Source: Parvibaculum sp040216885 (GTDB taxonomy: Bacteria > Pseudomonadota > Alphaproteobacteria > Parvibaculales > Parvibaculaceae). From it: a DNA stretch of 64,000 nucleotides. Location of the stretch: the NCBI GenBank assembly GCA_040216885.1, contig JAVJOG010000007.1, positions 133,855-197,854 of the forward strand, read 5' to 3'. Of the stretch, positions 17,031 to 27,049 are shown in pieces. Below the pieces are notes generated by a model. The model was not told where the DNA came from. It saw only the letters and a list, made by a program, of their open reading frames with translations, and searched no databases. Position numbers and translations under genes: made by a program. Position 1 is the stretch's first letter; every line of letters starts with the position of its first letter.

Positions 17031-17933
17031 ATGAAATCTGCAGCACTCACCATCATCGAACCGGCAGAGGAGCCCGAGATGGACGCGCCCCGGCCGGAAC
17101 CCGTTCAAACCCGGCGCCCGCAGGAGCCCGCGGCGGCGCGCGAACGCACACCTTTGGAAACGCTGGCGCGAGCTGTCCTTCTGCCGGCGATAACTTTCGC
17201 GCTCGTCCTTCTCGGCTGGACCGTCATGCAGGCGGCCTTTGTGCCTGCTTTTCCGGACGTGCCTACCGTCTGGAACAAGGCGGTCGAAACATTCTCCGAT
17301 CCCTTCTACGTTTACGGCCCCAACGATATGGGCATCGCCTGGCAGGTCATGTATTCGCTGGGCCGCGTGCTCGCGGGTTTCCTGCTTGCTGTCGCCGTCG
17401 GAATCCCGGTGGGCTTCCTCATCGGCGCGAACAAGACCTTCGAACAGGCATGGCTGCCGCTCATCGCGATCCTGCGGCCCGTGAGCCCGCTCGCCTGGCT
17501 GCCCATTGGCCTGCTGGTCTTCCGGGCGGTCGATCCCTCGGCGATCTTCGTGATCTTCATCACCAGCATCTGGCCGATGATCCTGAACACGGCTGCGGGT
17601 GTGAAGGCCATTCCGCAGGACTATCTGAACGTCGCGCGCGTGCTGAACTTCAATCGTCGTGAGATGGTGACGAAGATCTACGTGCCCGCGACGCTGCCCT
17701 ACATGCTGACAGGCATGCAGCTCTCCCTCAGCACAGCCTGGATGGTGATCGTTGCCGCGGAAATGCTGACCGGTGGTATCGGCATCGGCTTCTACATCTG
17801 GGATGAATGGAACAACCTCTCCGTTCCCTCGATCATCGTCGCCATCGTCATCATCGGCTGCGTCGGCATTCTGCTCGAAGCAGGCATGAACCATATCCGC
17901 CGCCGCTACGACTACTCGGCAAAGAAGGAGTGA
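17031..17933 (+). CDS. nrtB: Nitrate ABC transporter permease
   Basis: Inner-membrane permease of 300 residues. A soluble Pro-rich N-terminal stretch of about 45 residues is followed by six hydrophobic helices. The cytoplasmic EAA-type loop GVKAIPQDYLNVARVLNFNR lies after the third or fourth helix. The motif GGIGIGFYIWDEWNNLS near the end is shared by NrtB, SsuC and TauC permeases. GAGGAGG sits 6 bases before ATG 17031. It lies 10 bases after nrtA and 4 bases before nrtC. Confidence 0.92.
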   Translation: MKSAALTIIEPAEEPEMDAPRPEPVQTRRPQEPAAARERTPLETLARAVLLPAITFALVLLGWTVMQAAFVPAFPDVPTVWNKAVETFSDPFYVYGPNDMGIAWQVMYSLGRVLAGFLLAVAVGIPVGFLIGANKTFEQAWLPLIAILRPVSPLAWLPIGLLVFRAVDPSAIFVIFITSIWPMILNTAAGVKAIPQDYLNVARVLNFNRREMVTKIYVPATLPYMLTGMQLSLSTAWMVIVAAEMLTGGIGIGFYIWDEWNNLSVPSIIVAIVIIGCVGILLEAGMNHIRRRYDYSAKKE

Positions 17934-17937
17934 GGCC

Positions 17938-18738
17938 ATGACGAGACAGCCTTCCATTCTTCAGATCAGCAAGCTCGGCAAGACCTTCGACACACGCTCG
18001 GGAAGTTTCGAGGCCCTGCGCGATGTCGATCTCTCGATCGGCGAAGGAGAGTTCGTCTCCATCATCGGTCATTCGGGCTGCGGCAAGTCCACGCTGCTCA
18101 ACCTCGTGGCTGGCCTGGAGGCGCCGACGCTTGGCGGCGTTCTCCTCGAGGGACGGCTCGTCGACGGGCCGGGGCCAGAACGAGCGGTTGTCTTCCAGAA
18201 CCACTCGTTGCTTCCCTGGCTCACCGTCTACGGCAATGTGCGCCTCGCCGTCGACAAGGTGTTGGGCGGAACGAAATCCTCCGCCGAGCGCGACGCATGG
18301 ACACGCGAGATGCTCGATCTCGTCAACATGTCCGCCGCCGCCGAGAAGCGGCCCGCCGAGATTTCCGGCGGCATGAAGCAGCGCGTCGGCATCGCCCGCG
18401 CGCTCGCGATGGAACCCAAGGTGCTGCTTCTCGACGAGCCCTTCGGCGCGCTCGACGCGCTGACCCGGGCGCAGCTCCAGGACAGCGTGATGGATATCCA
18501 TGCGCGCCTCGGCAACACCGTCATCATGATCACGCATGACGTGGACGAGGCAGTGCTGCTCTCCGACCGCATTGTGATGATGAGCAACGGTCCGGCGGCG
18601 ACCATCGGCGAAATCCACGACGTGGCCCTTGCGCGGCCCCGGCGGCGGCGCGAACTCGGCGAGCATGCCGACTATCTCGCGGCGCGCGCGGCCGTAATGC
18701 GCATCCTCACCCGGCACCGGACCGACAAGGCGGCCTGA
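17938..18738 (+). CDS. nrtC: Nitrate ABC transporter ATP-binding protein
   Basis: ATPase of 266 residues driving the nitrate importer. The Walker A motif GHSGCGKST is at residues 44-52, the Q-loop is in VVFQNHSLLPW, the signature is SGGMKQRVGIARAL, Walker B is VLLLDEPFGALD, and the switch His is in MITHDVDEA. Length and order match single-domain NrtD/SsuB-type subunits; the NrtA-like extension of cyanobacterial NrtC is absent. Follows nrtB by four bases and precedes nirB by two. Confidence 0.93.
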   Translation: MTRQPSILQISKLGKTFDTRSGSFEALRDVDLSIGEGEFVSIIGHSGCGKSTLLNLVAGLEAPTLGGVLLEGRLVDGPGPERAVVFQNHSLLPWLTVYGNVRLAVDKVLGGTKSSAERDAWTREMLDLVNMSAAAEKRPAEISGGMKQRVGIARALAMEPKVLLLDEPFGALDALTRAQLQDSVMDIHARLGNTVIMITHDVDEAVLLSDRIVMMSNGPAATIGEIHDVALARPRRRRELGEHADYLAARAAVMRILTRHRTDKAA

Positions 18739-18740
18739 CC

Positions 18741-21197
18741 ATGGCGGAAAAACAGAAGCTTGTGGTGATCGGAAACGGCATGGCCGGCTGCCGCGCGGTG
18801 GAAGAACTTCTCGCGCGCGCTCCGGACCGCTACGAAATCACGATCTTCGGCGCGGAGCCGGAGGTGAACTACAACCGCATCATGCTCTCCCCCGTTCTCG
18901 CCGGAGAGACGAGCTTCGACGAGATCGTCATCAACGGCGCGGACTGGTACGCGGAGAACGGTATCGAGCTGAGAAGCGGCGAGGAGGTGATAGCGATTGA
19001 TGCCGCCTCCCGCGTGGTGACGACCGACAAGGGGGACCGCTGCGCCTATGACCGGCTCCTGATCGCGACGGGATCGCTCCCTTTCATCCTGCCGGTGCCG
19101 GGCGCGGCGCTCGACGGCGTCATCGCCTTCCGCGACATCGAGGATGTGCGCCGTATGATCAGGACGGCGCAAGGCGGCGGGCGAGCCGTCGTCATCGGCG
19201 GCGGCCTGCTCGGCCTCGAGGCGGCGAACGGGCTCAGGGCGCTCGGTATGGAAGTGACCGTCATCCACCTCATGGAAACGCTGATGGAGCGCCAGCTCGA
19301 CGAGGCGGCGGGCTTTCTCCTGCGGCGCGAGCTCGAGGGGCGCGGCATCGAGGTGCTGACAGGCGCGACGACGGAAGAGATTGTCGGCGACGAGGCCGTG
19401 AAGGGCGTGAAGCTGAAGGACGGACGCACGATCCAGGCCGATCTCGTCGTGATGGCGGCGGGCATCCGGCCCAACATCGCGCTCGCCCGCGACGCAGGCC
19501 TCCACTGCAATCGCGGCATCGTCGTGGATGACTCCATGCGGACCTCCGACCCGTCGATCCTCGCCGTCGGCGAATGCGTCGAGCATCGTGGGCTCATCTA
19601 TGGCCTCGTGGCGCCGATCTGGGAGATGTGCCGCGCCGTGGGCGACACGCTGGCGGATGTGGGAGGCGCGGGCTACCACGGCTCCGTCATCAGCACGAAA
19701 CTCAAGGTAACAGGCGTCGATGTCTTCTCCGCCGGCGACTTCGCGGCGGGCGACGGGCGCGAGGACATTGTCTATCGCGACGCCGCGCGCGGTATCTACA
19801 AGCGCATCGTCATCTCCGAGGACCGGGTGGTCGGGGCGGTTCTCTACGGGGATACGGAAGACGGCAATTGGTATTTCGGCCTTCTGAAGGAGGGCGAGGA
19901 CATCGCGGCCTGCCGCGAGACGCTCGTCTTCGGGCCCGCCTTCGCGGGAGGTGCCCCGCAGGACCCTAATGCCGCCGTTGCCGCGCTGCCCGACACGAGC
20001 GATATCTGTGGCTGCAACGGCGTCTGCAAGGGCACGATCGTCACCGCGATAGCGGAGAAGGGACTGACGACGCTCGCCGATGTGCGGGCTCACACCAAGG
20101 CGTCGGCCTCCTGCGGCTCCTGCACCGGGCTCGTCGAGAAGCTGATGGCGCTGACGCTTGGCGAAGGCTACAGCCCCGCCGCCGTCGAGCCCATGTGCGG
20201 TTGCACGGATCTCGGCCACGATGAACTCCGCCGCCTGATCCGGGCGAAGGGACTCAAGAGCATTCACGCCGTCATGCAGGAACTCGAATGGAAGACCTCC
20301 TGCGGCTGCGCGAAATGCCGTCCGGCGCTCAATTACTATCTCGTCTGCGACTGGCCCGACGAATATGCCGACGACTATCAGTCGCGCTTCGTCAATGAAC
20401 GCGTCCACGCCAACATCCAGAAAGACGGCACCTATTCCGTGGTGCCGCGCATGTGGGGCGGGGTGACGAGTGCGAAGGAACTGCGCGCCATTGCGGATGT
20501 GGTGGACAAGTTCGGCATTCCGACGGTGAAGGTCACGGGCGGTCAACGCATCGACATGCTCGGAATCCATAAAGAGGATCTGCCCGCCGTCTGGGCAGAA
20601 CTCGGCAAGGCGGGCTTCGTCTCCGGCCATGCCTATGCGAAGGGCCTGCGCACGGTGAAGACCTGCGTCGGTTCGGACTGGTGCCGTTTCGGCACACAGG
20701 ATTCGACCGGCCTCGGCATCCGCATCGAGAAATTCATGTGGGGCTCATGGACGCCTGCCAAGGTGAAGATGGCGGTCTCCGGCTGCCCGCGGAACTGCGC
20801 CGAGGCGACCTGCAAGGATGTCGGCGTCATCTGCATCGACTCCGGTTTCGAGATTCACTTCGCAGGCGCAGCGGGTCTCGACATCAAGGGCACGGAAAAA
20901 CTTGGCACCGTTGCGACGGAGGACGAGGCGCTCGAACACATCGTCGCGCTCGTCCAGATGTACCGCGAGCAGGCGCGCTACCTCGAGCGCATCTACAAAT
21001 GGGCAAAGCGCATCGGCTACGACGAAGTGCGCAACCAGATCCTCGACGACGCGGAAAAGCGCAAAGCCTATTTCGACCGCTTCGTCTTCTCGCAGAAGCT
21101 CGCGCAGGTGGATCCCTGGTCGGAACGCGTTTCGGGCAAGGACAAGCATGAGTTCAAACCAATGGCGGAAATCGGCTTTCCTCAGGCGGCGGAGTAG
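18741..21197 (+). CDS. nirB: Assimilatory nitrite reductase [NAD(P)H] large subunit
   Basis: Enzyme of 818 residues that reduces nitrite to ammonium in the cytoplasm. Domains in order: FAD/NAD(P)-binding pyridine nucleotide-disulfide reductase part (KLVVIGNGMAGCRAVEEL at the start, second Rossmann motif VVIGGGLLGLEAA); BFD-like [2Fe-2S] modules (CGCNGVCKG, then CGSCTG; further CGCTD and CGCAKC); sirohaem/[4Fe-4S] domain with C642 and C648 in CVGSDWC and C682 and C686 in CPRNC. All cluster ligands are present. nirD follows 3 bases later. Sirohaem is supplied through the cobA-type gene at the operon end. Confidence 0.96.
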   Translation: MAEKQKLVVIGNGMAGCRAVEELLARAPDRYEITIFGAEPEVNYNRIMLSPVLAGETSFDEIVINGADWYAENGIELRSGEEVIAIDAASRVVTTDKGDRCAYDRLLIATGSLPFILPVPGAALDGVIAFRDIEDVRRMIRTAQGGGRAVVIGGGLLGLEAANGLRALGMEVTVIHLMETLMERQLDEAAGFLLRRELEGRGIEVLTGATTEEIVGDEAVKGVKLKDGRTIQADLVVMAAGIRPNIALARDAGLHCNRGIVVDDSMRTSDPSILAVGECVEHRGLIYGLVAPIWEMCRAVGDTLADVGGAGYHGSVISTKLKVTGVDVFSAGDFAAGDGREDIVYRDAARGIYKRIVISEDRVVGAVLYGDTEDGNWYFGLLKEGEDIAACRETLVFGPAFAGGAPQDPNAAVAALPDTSDICGCNGVCKGTIVTAIAEKGLTTLADVRAHTKASASCGSCTGLVEKLMALTLGEGYSPAAVEPMCGCTDLGHDELRRLIRAKGLKSIHAVMQELEWKTSCGCAKCRPALNYYLVCDWPDEYADDYQSRFVNERVHANIQKDGTYSVVPRMWGGVTSAKELRAIADVVDKFGIPTVKVTGGQRIDMLGIHKEDLPAVWAELGKAGFVSGHAYAKGLRTVKTCVGSDWCRFGTQDSTGLGIRIEKFMWGSWTPAKVKMAVSGCPRNCAEATCKDVGVICIDSGFEIHFAGAAGLDIKGTEKLGTVATEDEALEHIVALVQMYREQARYLERIYKWAKRIGYDEVRNQILDDAEKRKAYFDRFVFSQKLAQVDPWSERVSGKDKHEFKPMAEIGFPQAAE

Positions 21198-21200
21198 GCG

Positions 21201-21533
21201 ATGGTGAACTGGATCGAGATCGGAAATCTGTCGGACATTCCGAAGCGTGGCGCGCGCTGCGTGACGACGCCGATGGGGCGCATCGCCGTCTTTCGTACGG
21301 CGGCGGACGAGGTCTTCGCCATCGAGGACCGATGCCCGCACAAGGGCGGTCCGCTGAGCCAGGGGATCGTTCACGGTTCCTCCGTTACCTGCCCGCTGCA
21401 CAACTGGGTGCTGTCGTTCGAAACCGGACAGGCGCTCGGCGCGGATGAAGGTGAGGTACGCCGCTTCGACATCAGGCGGGAGGGAGAGAAGCTCCTTCTG
21501 GACGTGGCGGTCATGGCCGTCGCGGCGGATTAG
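21201..21533 (+). CDS. nirD: Nitrite reductase small subunit (Rieske-type)
   Basis: Protein of 110 residues with a Rieske fold. The cluster ligands are C45 and H47 in CPH, and C64 and H67 in CPLH. Many NirD proteins have lost these ligands, whereas here they are intact, so a [2Fe-2S] cluster may be bound and pass electrons to nirB. It follows nirB directly and precedes nasA. Confidence 0.93.
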   Translation: MVNWIEIGNLSDIPKRGARCVTTPMGRIAVFRTAADEVFAIEDRCPHKGGPLSQGIVHGSSVTCPLHNWVLSFETGQALGADEGEVRRFDIRREGEKLLLDVAVMAVAAD

Positions 21534-21551
21534 ACCTCCCTTGCCCGGCGG

Positions 21552-24227
21552 ATGACCATGACGAAGCGCGCCACAGTGAAGACGACCTGCCCCTATTGCG
21601 GCGTCGGCTGCGGCGTGGCGGCTCCTGCGGCGCCACCGCGCAACGCACGCGTTTCAGGCGACTCTTCGCATCCCGTGAATTCAGGCCGTCTCTGTTCCAA
21701 GGGATCGATGCTCGGCGAGACGACCGGCCTCGAAAACCGCCTGCTGTATCCGATGAAGGGGGCGAGGCGGATCGGCTGGAACGAGGCGCTGGACGAGGTC
21801 GCGGCGAGGTTCTCAGCCGTCGTCGCGGCTCACGGGCCGGACGCGGTCGCCTTCTATGTCTCGGGCCAGTTGCTGACGGAAGACTATTACATCGCCAACA
21901 AGCTGATGAAAGGCTTCATCGGCAGCGGCAACATCGACACGAATTCGCGGCTCTGCATGTCGTCTGCGGTCTCGGCTCACAAGCGCGCCTTCGGCGAGGA
22001 TCTCGTGCCCGGCAGTTACGAGGACTTCGAGGAGGCCGACCTCGTCATTCTCGTCGGCTCCAACACGGCTTGGTGCCACCCGATCCTCTATCAGCGCCTG
22101 CTTGCGGCGCGCGCGAAACGCGGCACGCGCATCGTCGTCATCGACCCCCGCCGCACCGCGACCTGCGACGAGGCGGACCTCCACCTTCCGATTGCTCCGG
22201 GGCGGGACCTGCGGCTCTTCACCGCGCTGCTGTGCGAGCTTGCCGACCGCGGCGCGGCGGATGAGGGCTTCGTCGCGCGGAGCACGGAAGGCCTGGAGGA
22301 GGTGCTCGCCGCCGCGAGGCGCGAGCATCATTCGCTGGAGGAGACGGCAGAGGCCTGCGGCCTAGATTCCTCGGCGCTCGAAACCTTCTTCGGGTGGGTT
22401 GCGGAAACGGAGCGCACGGTCACCGCCTTCTCGCAGGGCATCAACCAGTCGCAGCGCGGCGTCGATCAGGTGAACGCGATCATCAACTGCCATCTCCTCA
22501 CCGGGCGGATAGGCAAGCCGGGGGCAGGGCCCTTCTCGCTTACGGGTCAGCCGAACGCGATGGGCGGCAGGGAAGTGGGCGGTCTCGCAAACCAGCTCGC
22601 CGCCCATCTCGAATTCGACGAGACGGGGCGCGACAAGCTCGCGCGTTTCTGGCGAACGGAAAATCTCGCCGCGGGACCGGGCCTCAAGGCCGTCGATCTC
22701 TTCGATGCCGCCGCCGCCGGACGCATCAAGGCGCTCTGGATCATGGCAACGAATCCGGTGGTGAGCCTTCCCAATGCGGACGTCGTGCGCCACGCGCTGA
22801 AGACCTGCGAGTTCGTGGTTCTCTCCGACTGTATCGCCAACACCGACACCGCGGCCTGCGCCGACATGCTGCTTCCGGCCGCCGCCTGGGGTGAAAAGGA
22901 CGGCACGGTGACGAATTCCGAGCGGCGCATCTCGCGGCAGCGCGCCTTTATGGCGCCGCCCGGCGAAGCGCGGCCCGACTGGTGGATCGTGAGTGAGGTG
23001 GCGCGGCGCATGGGCTTCGCCGACGTCTTTCCCTACGCGAGCTCCGCCGGCATCTTCCGCGAGCATGCGGCGCTGTCGGGTTTCGAGAATAACGGCGAGC
23101 GATTCTTCGACATTTCGGGTCTCTCGGCGGTGAGCGACGCGGCCTATGCCGCACTCGAACCCGTGCAGTGGCCCGTGCGCGAAACGGGCGGCACGCCGAG
23201 GCTCTTCGCGGACGGCGTCTTCGCGACGCCGTCGGGCCGGGCTCGTTTCGTTGCACCGGCCTCCGCGCCTGCGCGCCCGGTGACGGAAACCGCCTTTCCG
23301 CTGACGCTCAACAGCGGCCGCCTGCGCGATCAGTGGCACACCATGACGCGTACCGGTCTCTCGCCCGTGCTCGGCGCGAACGCACCCGAACCCGTCGCGG
23401 AAATTCACGAGGATGATGCCCGCGCCGCCGGGATTGCCGATGGCGGGCTGATGCGCATCGCGACGGCGTATGGCTCCGGCATCTTCCGCGCTTCGGTGAC
23501 GGCGGCGCAGCGCCGGGGCTCACTGTTCGTGCCGATCCACTGGTCGGATGCAAACAGCGCGATGAGCGGGGCGGGCCGCATGGTCCATGCCCTTGTCGAT
23601 CCGGTTTCCGGGCAGCCCGCCTTCAAGCACACCCCCGCCCGCGCCGAAAGCGTTGCGCCGCTCTGGCGCGCCTTCTTTCTCTCACGGCGTGAGATCGCGC
23701 CTCCCGCTTGCGGCTACTGGGCAAGCCGCCGCGTCGAAGGCGGCTGGCTCTGCGAGATGGCGGGTCTGTCGGAGGGAGAAGCACCTCCCGACCTCGACCT
23801 ACTCGCGGGTGAAAGCGCCGGAACTGTCGAGGACGGCTTCGAGGAAATGGAAATGCGCGACGGCGATGCCGGTGCGCTCCGTCAGGCGCGCCTCAGGAAT
23901 GGCCGCCTGACCGACTGCCTGATCCTCACGCGCGGCGGGAAACTGCCGCCGCGGGACTGGCTTTCTGGTCTTCTCGTCACCGACGAAATCGACGAGACGA
24001 CGCGACGCGTACTCCTTTCCGGGCGTGCGGCCGAAGGAGACGTGGATGGCCGCCTCGTCTGCGCCTGCATGGGCGTGCGCTCCGGCGCTATTCTCGCGGC
24101 GATCGCGGAAGGCGCCAGCGATGTCGCGGCCATCGGTGCGCGCACGGGTGCGGGCACGAACTGCGGCTCGTGCCGCTCGGAAATTCGCGGCCTGATCGAA
24201 CACGCGGAAACGGAGGAAGCGGCATGA
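21552..24227 (+). CDS. nasA: Assimilatory nitrate reductase catalytic subunit
   Basis: Molybdoenzyme of 891 residues reducing nitrate to nitrite in the cytoplasm. The N-terminal [4Fe-4S] ligands are C13, C16 and C20 in CPYCGVGC and C48 in GRLCSKG. The bis-MGD-binding core includes the SNTAWCHPI, VIDPRRTATCDEAD and LTGQPNAMGGREVG stretches. There is no Tat signal, consistent with a Nas-type rather than Nap-type enzyme. A C-terminal BFD-like [2Fe-2S] domain has C837 and C839 and C871 and C874. The second ATG (21558) is an equally possible start. The last bases overlap the methyltransferase start (ATGA). Confidence 0.96.
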   Translation: MTMTKRATVKTTCPYCGVGCGVAAPAAPPRNARVSGDSSHPVNSGRLCSKGSMLGETTGLENRLLYPMKGARRIGWNEALDEVAARFSAVVAAHGPDAVAFYVSGQLLTEDYYIANKLMKGFIGSGNIDTNSRLCMSSAVSAHKRAFGEDLVPGSYEDFEEADLVILVGSNTAWCHPILYQRLLAARAKRGTRIVVIDPRRTATCDEADLHLPIAPGRDLRLFTALLCELADRGAADEGFVARSTEGLEEVLAAARREHHSLEETAEACGLDSSALETFFGWVAETERTVTAFSQGINQSQRGVDQVNAIINCHLLTGRIGKPGAGPFSLTGQPNAMGGREVGGLANQLAAHLEFDETGRDKLARFWRTENLAAGPGLKAVDLFDAAAAGRIKALWIMATNPVVSLPNADVVRHALKTCEFVVLSDCIANTDTAACADMLLPAAAWGEKDGTVTNSERRISRQRAFMAPPGEARPDWWIVSEVARRMGFADVFPYASSAGIFREHAALSGFENNGERFFDISGLSAVSDAAYAALEPVQWPVRETGGTPRLFADGVFATPSGRARFVAPASAPARPVTETAFPLTLNSGRLRDQWHTMTRTGLSPVLGANAPEPVAEIHEDDARAAGIADGGLMRIATAYGSGIFRASVTAAQRRGSLFVPIHWSDANSAMSGAGRMVHALVDPVSGQPAFKHTPARAESVAPLWRAFFLSRREIAPPACGYWASRRVEGGWLCEMAGLSEGEAPPDLDLLAGESAGTVEDGFEEMEMRDGDAGALRQARLRNGRLTDCLILTRGGKLPPRDWLSGLLVTDEIDETTRRVLLSGRAAEGDVDGRLVCACMGVRSGAILAAIAEGASDVAAIGARTGAGTNCGSCRSEIRGLIEHAETEEAA

Positions 24228-25039
24228 CCTCGCCGGAGCGGAAAGCACCCTTTGTCTCCTTCGTCGGCGCGGGGCCGGGCGACCCCGATCTTCTCACCCT
24301 GCGTGCGCTCCGCAAGCTGAATGAGGCCGGGATCGTGCTTCACGATGCGCTCGGCACGGAGCGAATTCTGGCGCTTCTGCCGGCGTCCGTGCGCTGCGTA
24401 AATGTCGGAAAGCGCGCGGGGCGGCATTCGATGCCGCAGGAAGAGATCAACTGCCTGCTCGTCGCCCTCGCGCAGCGCGGCAAGCGCGTCGTGCGGCTGA
24501 AGGGCGGCGATCCCGTGATCTTCGGCCGTCTCGACGAGGAAACGGCGGCGCTTGCCGCCGCCGGCATCGGCTACGAGATCGTGCCGGGCATCACCGCGGC
24601 ATCTGCCGCGGCGGCCTCTGCCGGCGTCTCGCTCACGAAGCGCGGCGAGGCCCGCCGCGTGCAATTCGTCACCGGCCATACGAGGGATGGCGAAACCTTC
24701 GACCCGGTCGCCTCCGCCGTCACGCGCGACGCAACGAGCGTCATCTATATGGGACGGAGCGCGGCTGCGCATATTCGCGGTGGCCTTCTTGCCGCAGGCT
24801 GGCCCGGCGACGTGCCCGTTCTTCTCGTCGCGGGCGCAAGCCAGTCCGGAGAGGCGAGGGTCACTGCCCGCCTCGACCGGCTGGAGGAAGCGGTTCTCTC
24901 CCTGCCGCGCGATTTGCCGCTGGTGATGATATTGGGAGCAGCGGTTGTGTTGGTACGGGAGGGGGGCGTCGGGAGCGCACGGCGCATCGAAGAACTGCGC
25001 GGTTCGTCCCGTGACTTAATGGGGTATGCGCGAACATAG
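24224..25039 (+). CDS. cobA: Uroporphyrinogen-III C-methyltransferase
   Basis: SAM-dependent enzyme of 271 residues that methylates uroporphyrinogen III at C2 and C7, the first step to sirohaem, the cofactor of nirB. Motifs are FVGAGPGDPDLLTLRAL (SUMT motif 1), RLKGGDPVIFGR (motif 2) and EIVPGITAASAAAASAG. It lacks the CysG dehydrogenase/chelatase domain, so other enzymes must finish sirohaem. The ATG 24224 overlaps the nasA stop, so it is the last gene of the nitrate operon. Confidence 0.94.
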   Translation: MTSPERKAPFVSFVGAGPGDPDLLTLRALRKLNEAGIVLHDALGTERILALLPASVRCVNVGKRAGRHSMPQEEINCLLVALAQRGKRVVRLKGGDPVIFGRLDEETAALAAAGIGYEIVPGITAASAAAASAGVSLTKRGEARRVQFVTGHTRDGETFDPVASAVTRDATSVIYMGRSAAAHIRGGLLAAGWPGDVPVLLVAGASQSGEARVTARLDRLEEAVLSLPRDLPLVMILGAAVVLVREGGVGSARRIEELRGSSRDLMGYART

Positions 25040-25258
25040 GCTCACGCCATTTCTCATGAATTAGTTGGTGGGAGATATGGTACGGAAGTGTTTTGGATAT
25101 GAAAGAGACAATTCTTTCAACTACTTGAGTTGCATACGCTAGCCGCCCCCGGCACCATTCCCTCCTTCCGGCCATTCCTGGTTCGCCGTATCTGACAAGG
25201 CACGTCGAACAAAACTGATGCAGTGTCGCTGCTCGTCGGATGAAGATGGAGGTCGGGG

Positions 25259-27049
25259 ATGGGAGGGGACAAACAGATGGAAGACAGACGTGGCCTTGAG
25301 GAGTTGCGGCTGGCACCCGAGACGCTCAATCTGCGCCGGGCCGAACTGCTGAAGGAACGCGCGCGGAGTTCGGCGCTGGCGGTCTTCCTGCTGCTTTCGC
25401 TCTATGCGGTCATACTGACCTTCACAGCGCCCATTCCAGATGTCGCGCTCTGGGCGGCGGCGGCGGCGGCCATGATCGGCATCACGCTTTTGCTTCCGGC
25501 GCTTTACCGGAAACGCGGCCTCAACCTCGCCAATGCGCGCAACTATCTCTTCTGGCACGCGGCGACGGCGGCGGCGACCGGGCTCGTGTGGGGCCTCGGT
25601 GCGGTGTGGCTCACCGATCCCGCCTCCGACATCAGCATCTATTCGACCGGCATCATGCTGCTCAGTCTGACGCTGGGAGGCATCTCACCGCAATCGGCCT
25701 ATCGCCGCTCCTATGTCGCGCTGGCGACTTGCGCGCTGCTGCCCTATGCGGGGTGGATTTCCTTTGCCGCCGACTGGCCGCTCAGCGCCGTCGGCATCGG
25801 CGCGCTCTTCGCCTATGTCTTCTTCATGTCGGCCTCGGCGCGGGTCGAGATCGCCACGCGAGACGCCATCGCCGTCGAACACAACCGGCGGCTGATGGAA
25901 ACCCTGGCGCGGCAACACGAAGCGCTGCAAAAGGCGAGCGAGGAGAAAACGCGGTTTCTGGCCGCGACCAGTCACGACCTCGCACAACCGCTGCATGCGC
26001 AAGGCTTTTTCCTGGCGGCGCTGCGCGAACGGACGCGCGATGCGGCGCAGATCGAACTTCTCGACAAGATCGAGGCGAGCTGGCGCGGGCTCGGCAGTCT
26101 GCTCGACGGACTACTCGACATATCGCGGCTCGATGCCGGCGCCATTGTCGCGGATTTTCGTCATGTCAATCTGGCGGCGCTTGCGCGGCGGATCGCCGAC
26201 GAGTTTTCGGCGGCGGCCGAGAGCAAGGGTGTGCGCCTTGACATCGACATCGCGCCGGCGGCGGCACGGACCGACCCGATCCTGTTCGGGCGGATACTGC
26301 GCAACCTCCTGTCCAACGCAATCAAGTTCACCGATGCGGGCGGCACGGTGACGCTGTCGGTGCGGCCGGACGGAAAGCAGGCGACGGTGACGATCGCCGA
26401 TACCGGCATCGGCATAGCCGCCGCGCAGCAGCAGTCCGTGTTCCAGGAATATGTGCAGCTCGGCAACCGCGAACGCAACCGCGAGAAGGGCCTCGGGCTC
26501 GGCCTGTCGATCGTGCGCCGCCTCGCTGCGATGCTCGACATCGAGATGGCGCTGACATCGGAGCCCGGAAAGGGAACATGCTTCGTTCTGACGATGCCGA
26601 GTGCCGCAATGCCGCAGGACGCAAACGAAAAAATGCCGGAACAGCCTCTGCCGGACGCGCGCGTCGATCATATCTGCGCTCTCATCGTCGACGACGAGGA
26701 TGCGATCCGAAACGGCATGTCGACCGTATTGTCGAGCTGGGGTTGCCAGGTCTATACGGCGGAATCCGGCGACGACGCCGTGCGGCTTCTCGACCGCATG
26801 GACGTTATGCCGAATGTGCTGATCGTCGACCAGCGACTTGGCGCGGACGAAACGGGGATGCAGGTGATCGAGCGGATACGCGACGAATTGAATGACGAGA
26901 TCGCCGCGGTGATGATGACCGGTGACATTTCGGCGGATATATCCGGTGCCGCGGCGGGGAGCGTGCGCATTCTGCACAAGCCGGTTGAGCCGGCGTTACT
27001 TTACGGCGTTCTCCGCGAGACAGGCGGCGCAGCCCGGCTCAATCGATGA
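25259..27049 (+). CDS. Membrane hybrid histidine kinase with C-terminal receiver
   Basis: Protein of 596 residues. Residues 30-200 contain about six membrane helices. A short coiled linker leads to the phosphoacceptor box ATSHDLAQPLHAQ with H239. The ATPase domain shows NLLSNAIKFTDAGG (N box), ADTGIGI and KGLGLGLSIVRRLA (G boxes). A C-terminal receiver carries acidic VDDED and D524 in LIVDQRLG. Two starts are plausible: 25259 (GGAGG upstream) and 25277 (GGGAGGGG upstream). It converges with, and overlaps by 11 bases, the LuxR-type regulator on the other strand, the likely partner. The signal sensed is unknown. Confidence 0.9.
   Translation: MGGDKQMEDRRGLEELRLAPETLNLRRAELLKERARSSALAVFLLLSLYAVILTFTAPIPDVALWAAAAAAMIGITLLLPALYRKRGLNLANARNYLFWHAATAAATGLVWGLGAVWLTDPASDISIYSTGIMLLSLTLGGISPQSAYRRSYVALATCALLPYAGWISFAADWPLSAVGIGALFAYVFFMSASARVEIATRDAIAVEHNRRLMETLARQHEALQKASEEKTRFLAATSHDLAQPLHAQGFFLAALRERTRDAAQIELLDKIEASWRGLGSLLDGLLDISRLDAGAIVADFRHVNLAALARRIADEFSAAAESKGVRLDIDIAPAAARTDPILFGRILRNLLSNAIKFTDAGGTVTLSVRPDGKQATVTIADTGIGIAAAQQQSVFQEYVQLGNRERNREKGLGLGLSIVRRLAAMLDIEMALTSEPGKGTCFVLTMPSAAMPQDANEKMPEQPLPDARVDHICALIVDDEDAIRNGMSTVLSSWGCQVYTAESGDDAVRLLDRMDVMPNVLIVDQRLGADETGMQVIERIRDELNDEIAAVMMTGDISADISGAAAGSVRILHKPVEPALLYGVLRETGGAARLNR

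Noticed and set aside
18672..20630. Long antisense open frame opposite nirB
   Set aside because: It is Arg/Asp/His-rich shadow sequence with no domain; nirB has all its cofactor motifs on the other strand.
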